A stretch of DNA of 44,736 nucleotides from Bacteroidales bacterium (GTDB taxonomy: Bacteria > Bacteroidota > Bacteroidia > Bacteroidales > P3). Shown piece by piece: positions 43,229-44,736 of the stretch; position 1 is the first letter of the stretch; every line of letters begins with the position of its first letter. The stretch is taken from positions 1 to 44,736 of the forward strand of contig WQWA01000013.1 of the NCBI GenBank assembly GCA_009785505.1. Direction: 5' to 3'. The notes beneath the pieces were generated by a model. It was not told where the DNA came from, searched no databases, and saw nothing but the letters and a program-made list of their open reading frames with translations. The position numbers were made by a program, and so were the translations under genes.

Positions 43229-44474
43229 TATTCCTGTTATTGTCTTATTTTTTCTGTTCATATGCATTTGCACAAAAAGCCTGCAAGGTACAACAGTACA
43301 GAATATAAGTAGTAGCAACGATACTGTTGCGAGTCATGTCTCACCCCCAGTCAACCCCTTCCAGCTTGTTTTCGAAGTAGCTATTTCGGGTGATGGAGCA
43401 GTAAATTATCTACAGCCTGTTTACTTACTAAGAAAGCATAAGCAAGACTATATTGAAAATTTGTGGGATTGGTTACAGGCCTACGCAACATACTTGTCAT
43501 TTTTAACTAGCGAAAACCAAAACACGTTGGAAGTTACCAGACAATGGCTTAGCAGGACACACATGAGAGATACAATCGCAACAATGGAACATGTACGACT
43601 AACTAATGATGATGCTTTGTCCTACTTGATTCAGCGTACAAAAAATGAACAGGTTGTAATGTTAAATGAAAATCACTTCCTTTTACATCATCGAATTTTG
43701 GCAGAAATGTTGTTGGATAGTCTTTATGTACATGGCTTTCGATATTTTGCCGTAGAAGCCATTTCCCAAACAGACACACTTTTGAACGAAAGAAAATTTG
43801 CAGTAACACAAACAGGTTTTTACACTCGCGAACCAATGATGGCAAATCTGATAAGAAGTGCTATAAAAAGAGGTTTTTATGTTTTCGGATACGATGCATT
43901 TTCTGCTGATAGAGCTCGTGACCAAATGTTAAATATTAAGCAAAATGTTTTTGAGAAAAATCCTTTGGCTAAGGTGTTTATGCTTGTCGGATTTTCACAT
44001 AATGACGAAACCGTTGGTAACCCAAGGAGATGGCTGGCACGAGAACTTTATTACCAAACAGGCATCAACCCTCTTACAATCAATCAGACGGTATTTTCGA
44101 CAAAAAAAGATAACTACTTTTTGATGATTTTAGATACTGTCATAATTCAGAACCGACGGCCGACAAATGATATTTTCATTGTCAATAACATCAGTTACGA
44201 TTTTTTAGCAGACATAAATAATTTTGAAAACCACACCATCAGCATACCTGAACATATCATTGAGCAAGTTAAAAACGAGCCATTAATGTTTGTTGCCAGT
44301 TTTTTTATTGCGGATGAATTTCGAAAAGATCACACAGCAATACCTGTTTACAATCATCTGCTAAAATCCGATGAACAAGAAATTACTATTCGATTGCCTC
44401 GCGACAACGACTATCTTTTCACGATTAGAGACAGGCAAGGCAATATTGTGTTGATTGAGTATTTAAGTCATTAG
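43209..44474 (+). CDS. Exported EreA/ChaN-like (Tiki superfamily) protein
   Basis: A 421-residue protein whose ATG lies 20 nt inside the SPASM gene. A signal anchor (IPVIVLFFLFICICTKSLQG) leads to the envelope. The centre has VVMLNENHFLLHHRILAEML (NxNH and HHR, residues about 151-166), YFAVEAI (Glu183) and KVFMLVGFSHNDE (residues about 255-267), the set seen in EreA erythromycin-esterase and ChaN-like proteins, which use His/Glu groups for hydrolysis or metal/heme binding. It is a likely resistance, processing or immunity factor of the RiPP locus, but activity is unproven. Confidence 0.7.
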   Translation: MKTLGINIPVIVLFFLFICICTKSLQGTTVQNISSSNDTVASHVSPPVNPFQLVFEVAISGDGAVNYLQPVYLLRKHKQDYIENLWDWLQAYATYLSFLTSENQNTLEVTRQWLSRTHMRDTIATMEHVRLTNDDALSYLIQRTKNEQVVMLNENHFLLHHRILAEMLLDSLYVHGFRYFAVEAISQTDTLLNERKFAVTQTGFYTREPMMANLIRSAIKRGFYVFGYDAFSADRARDQMLNIKQNVFEKNPLAKVFMLVGFSHNDETVGNPRRWLARELYYQTGINPLTINQTVFSTKKDNYFLMILDTVIIQNRRPTNDIFIVNNISYDFLADINNFENHTISIPEHIIEQVKNEPLMFVASFFIADEFRKDHTAIPVYNHLLKSDEQEITIRLPRDNDYLFTIRDRQGNIVLIEYLSH

Positions 44475-44528
44475 CTCGAATCAATAAAAACAAATGAAAA
44501 GCAAGAGTGAGGTTTAAGTCAACAAACA

Positions 44529-44736
44529 GTGAAGAAATCAACGTCTCATAATACCCTTTCCGACCATCTCAAAGACCACTTGAGCGAACCAGAGACACTT
44601 GAGGTAAATTTGCATAGCGAAGCCGTTCAAGAGATCTTGGGTCGTCCGCCCCAGTGGATGATCCGTTGGGGAATCACCCTGGTTTTTGTGGTTATTTTCG
44701 GGCTTTTTGTGGGTAGTTATTTTTTCAAATATCCCG
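44529..44736 (+). CDS. HlyD-family periplasmic adaptor (5' part, runs past the window)
   Basis: GTG at 44529 gives KKSTSHNTLSDHLKDHLSEPE..., then SEAVQEILGRPPQWMIRWGITLVFVVIFGLFVGSYFFKYP, a pattern typical of Bacteroidota HlyD-type export adaptors: a short cytosolic head, then one helix entering the periplasm. The remainder lies outside. It suggests an ABC/HlyD exporter for the peptide. No other in-frame start exists before the upstream stop at 44508. Confidence 0.8.
   Translation, partial: MKKSTSHNTLSDHLKDHLSEPETLEVNLHSEAVQEILGRPPQWMIRWGITLVFVVIFGLFVGSYFFKYP

Noticed and set aside
1-44736. CRISPR array, prophage or insertion-sequence transposase
   Set aside because: No regularly spaced direct repeats, phage genes or transposase motifs were seen; the repeats present are scattered palindromes.

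Overview
The window is a low-GC, gene-dense stretch of a Bacteroidota chromosome, most likely from the order Bacteroidales. The evidence is the recurring -7 promoter element TAnnTTTG (usually TATCTTTG), the near absence of Shine-Dalgarno sites, and lineage-typical proteins such as GldD, DUF4271, PPi-dependent phosphofructokinase, the DoxX/DUF1599 pair and the DAHP synthase-chorismate mutase fusion. I saw no tRNA, rRNA, CRISPR array, prophage or transposase gene.

Left part (1-10.4 kb): the 5' end of a PstS-type phosphate-binding lipoprotein (minus), the DAHP synthase/chorismate mutase, era with an upstream membrane protein (minus), then plus-strand rdgB, cysteine synthase, an envelope cluster (outer-membrane barrel, BOF-PepSY protein, TraB/GumN protein), mazG and a metallo-beta-lactamase-fold hydrolase. 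Middle (10.4-21.1 kb, minus): mutS, a DMT permease, an AbgT transporter, the TPR protein-DUF4271-hemD-rnpA-yidD run and a LuxE-like acyl-protein synthetase. 21.1-28.7 kb (plus): lipoprotein, mrdA (PBP2), rodA, SlyD-like FKBP, menA, a PagL-like deacylase and a YqhD-type alcohol dehydrogenase. 28.7-38.2 kb (minus): AI-2E-type permease, metF, gldD, free Met-(R)-sulfoxide reductase, PPi-PFK, zinc metallopeptidase, DoxX protein, DUF1599 protein, PfkB sugar kinase, secG and a TPR-like protein. At 38.3-40.1 kb (plus) lies a two-domain glycosyltransferase.

Right end (40.8-44.7 kb, plus): a small RiPP (ribosomally made, post-translationally modified peptide) locus that fits the 'grasp-with-spasm' class. 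It holds a 57-residue double-glycine precursor, an intergenic hairpin, an ATP-grasp peptide ligase broken by a frameshift, a translationally coupled 69-residue protein, a SPASM-domain protein lacking a radical-SAM core, a coupled exported EreA/ChaN-like protein, and the start of a HlyD-type export adaptor. The natural reading is that the ATP-grasp enzyme and SPASM protein modify the Thr/Asp/Cys-rich core, which is then cleaved after Gly-Gly and exported by machinery continuing past the window. A 0.7-kb gene-poor stretch with two inward-facing promoter-like elements precedes it.

The second striking theme is a family of short palindromic repeats spread through the window. Some sit between genes, twice between convergent genes. 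Others lie in frame inside conserved genes (mutS, rnpA twice, the LuxE-like gene twice, PPi-PFK, the glycosyltransferase), adding peptide segments to housekeeping proteins. One copy inside rnpA can fold as a perfect four-way junction.
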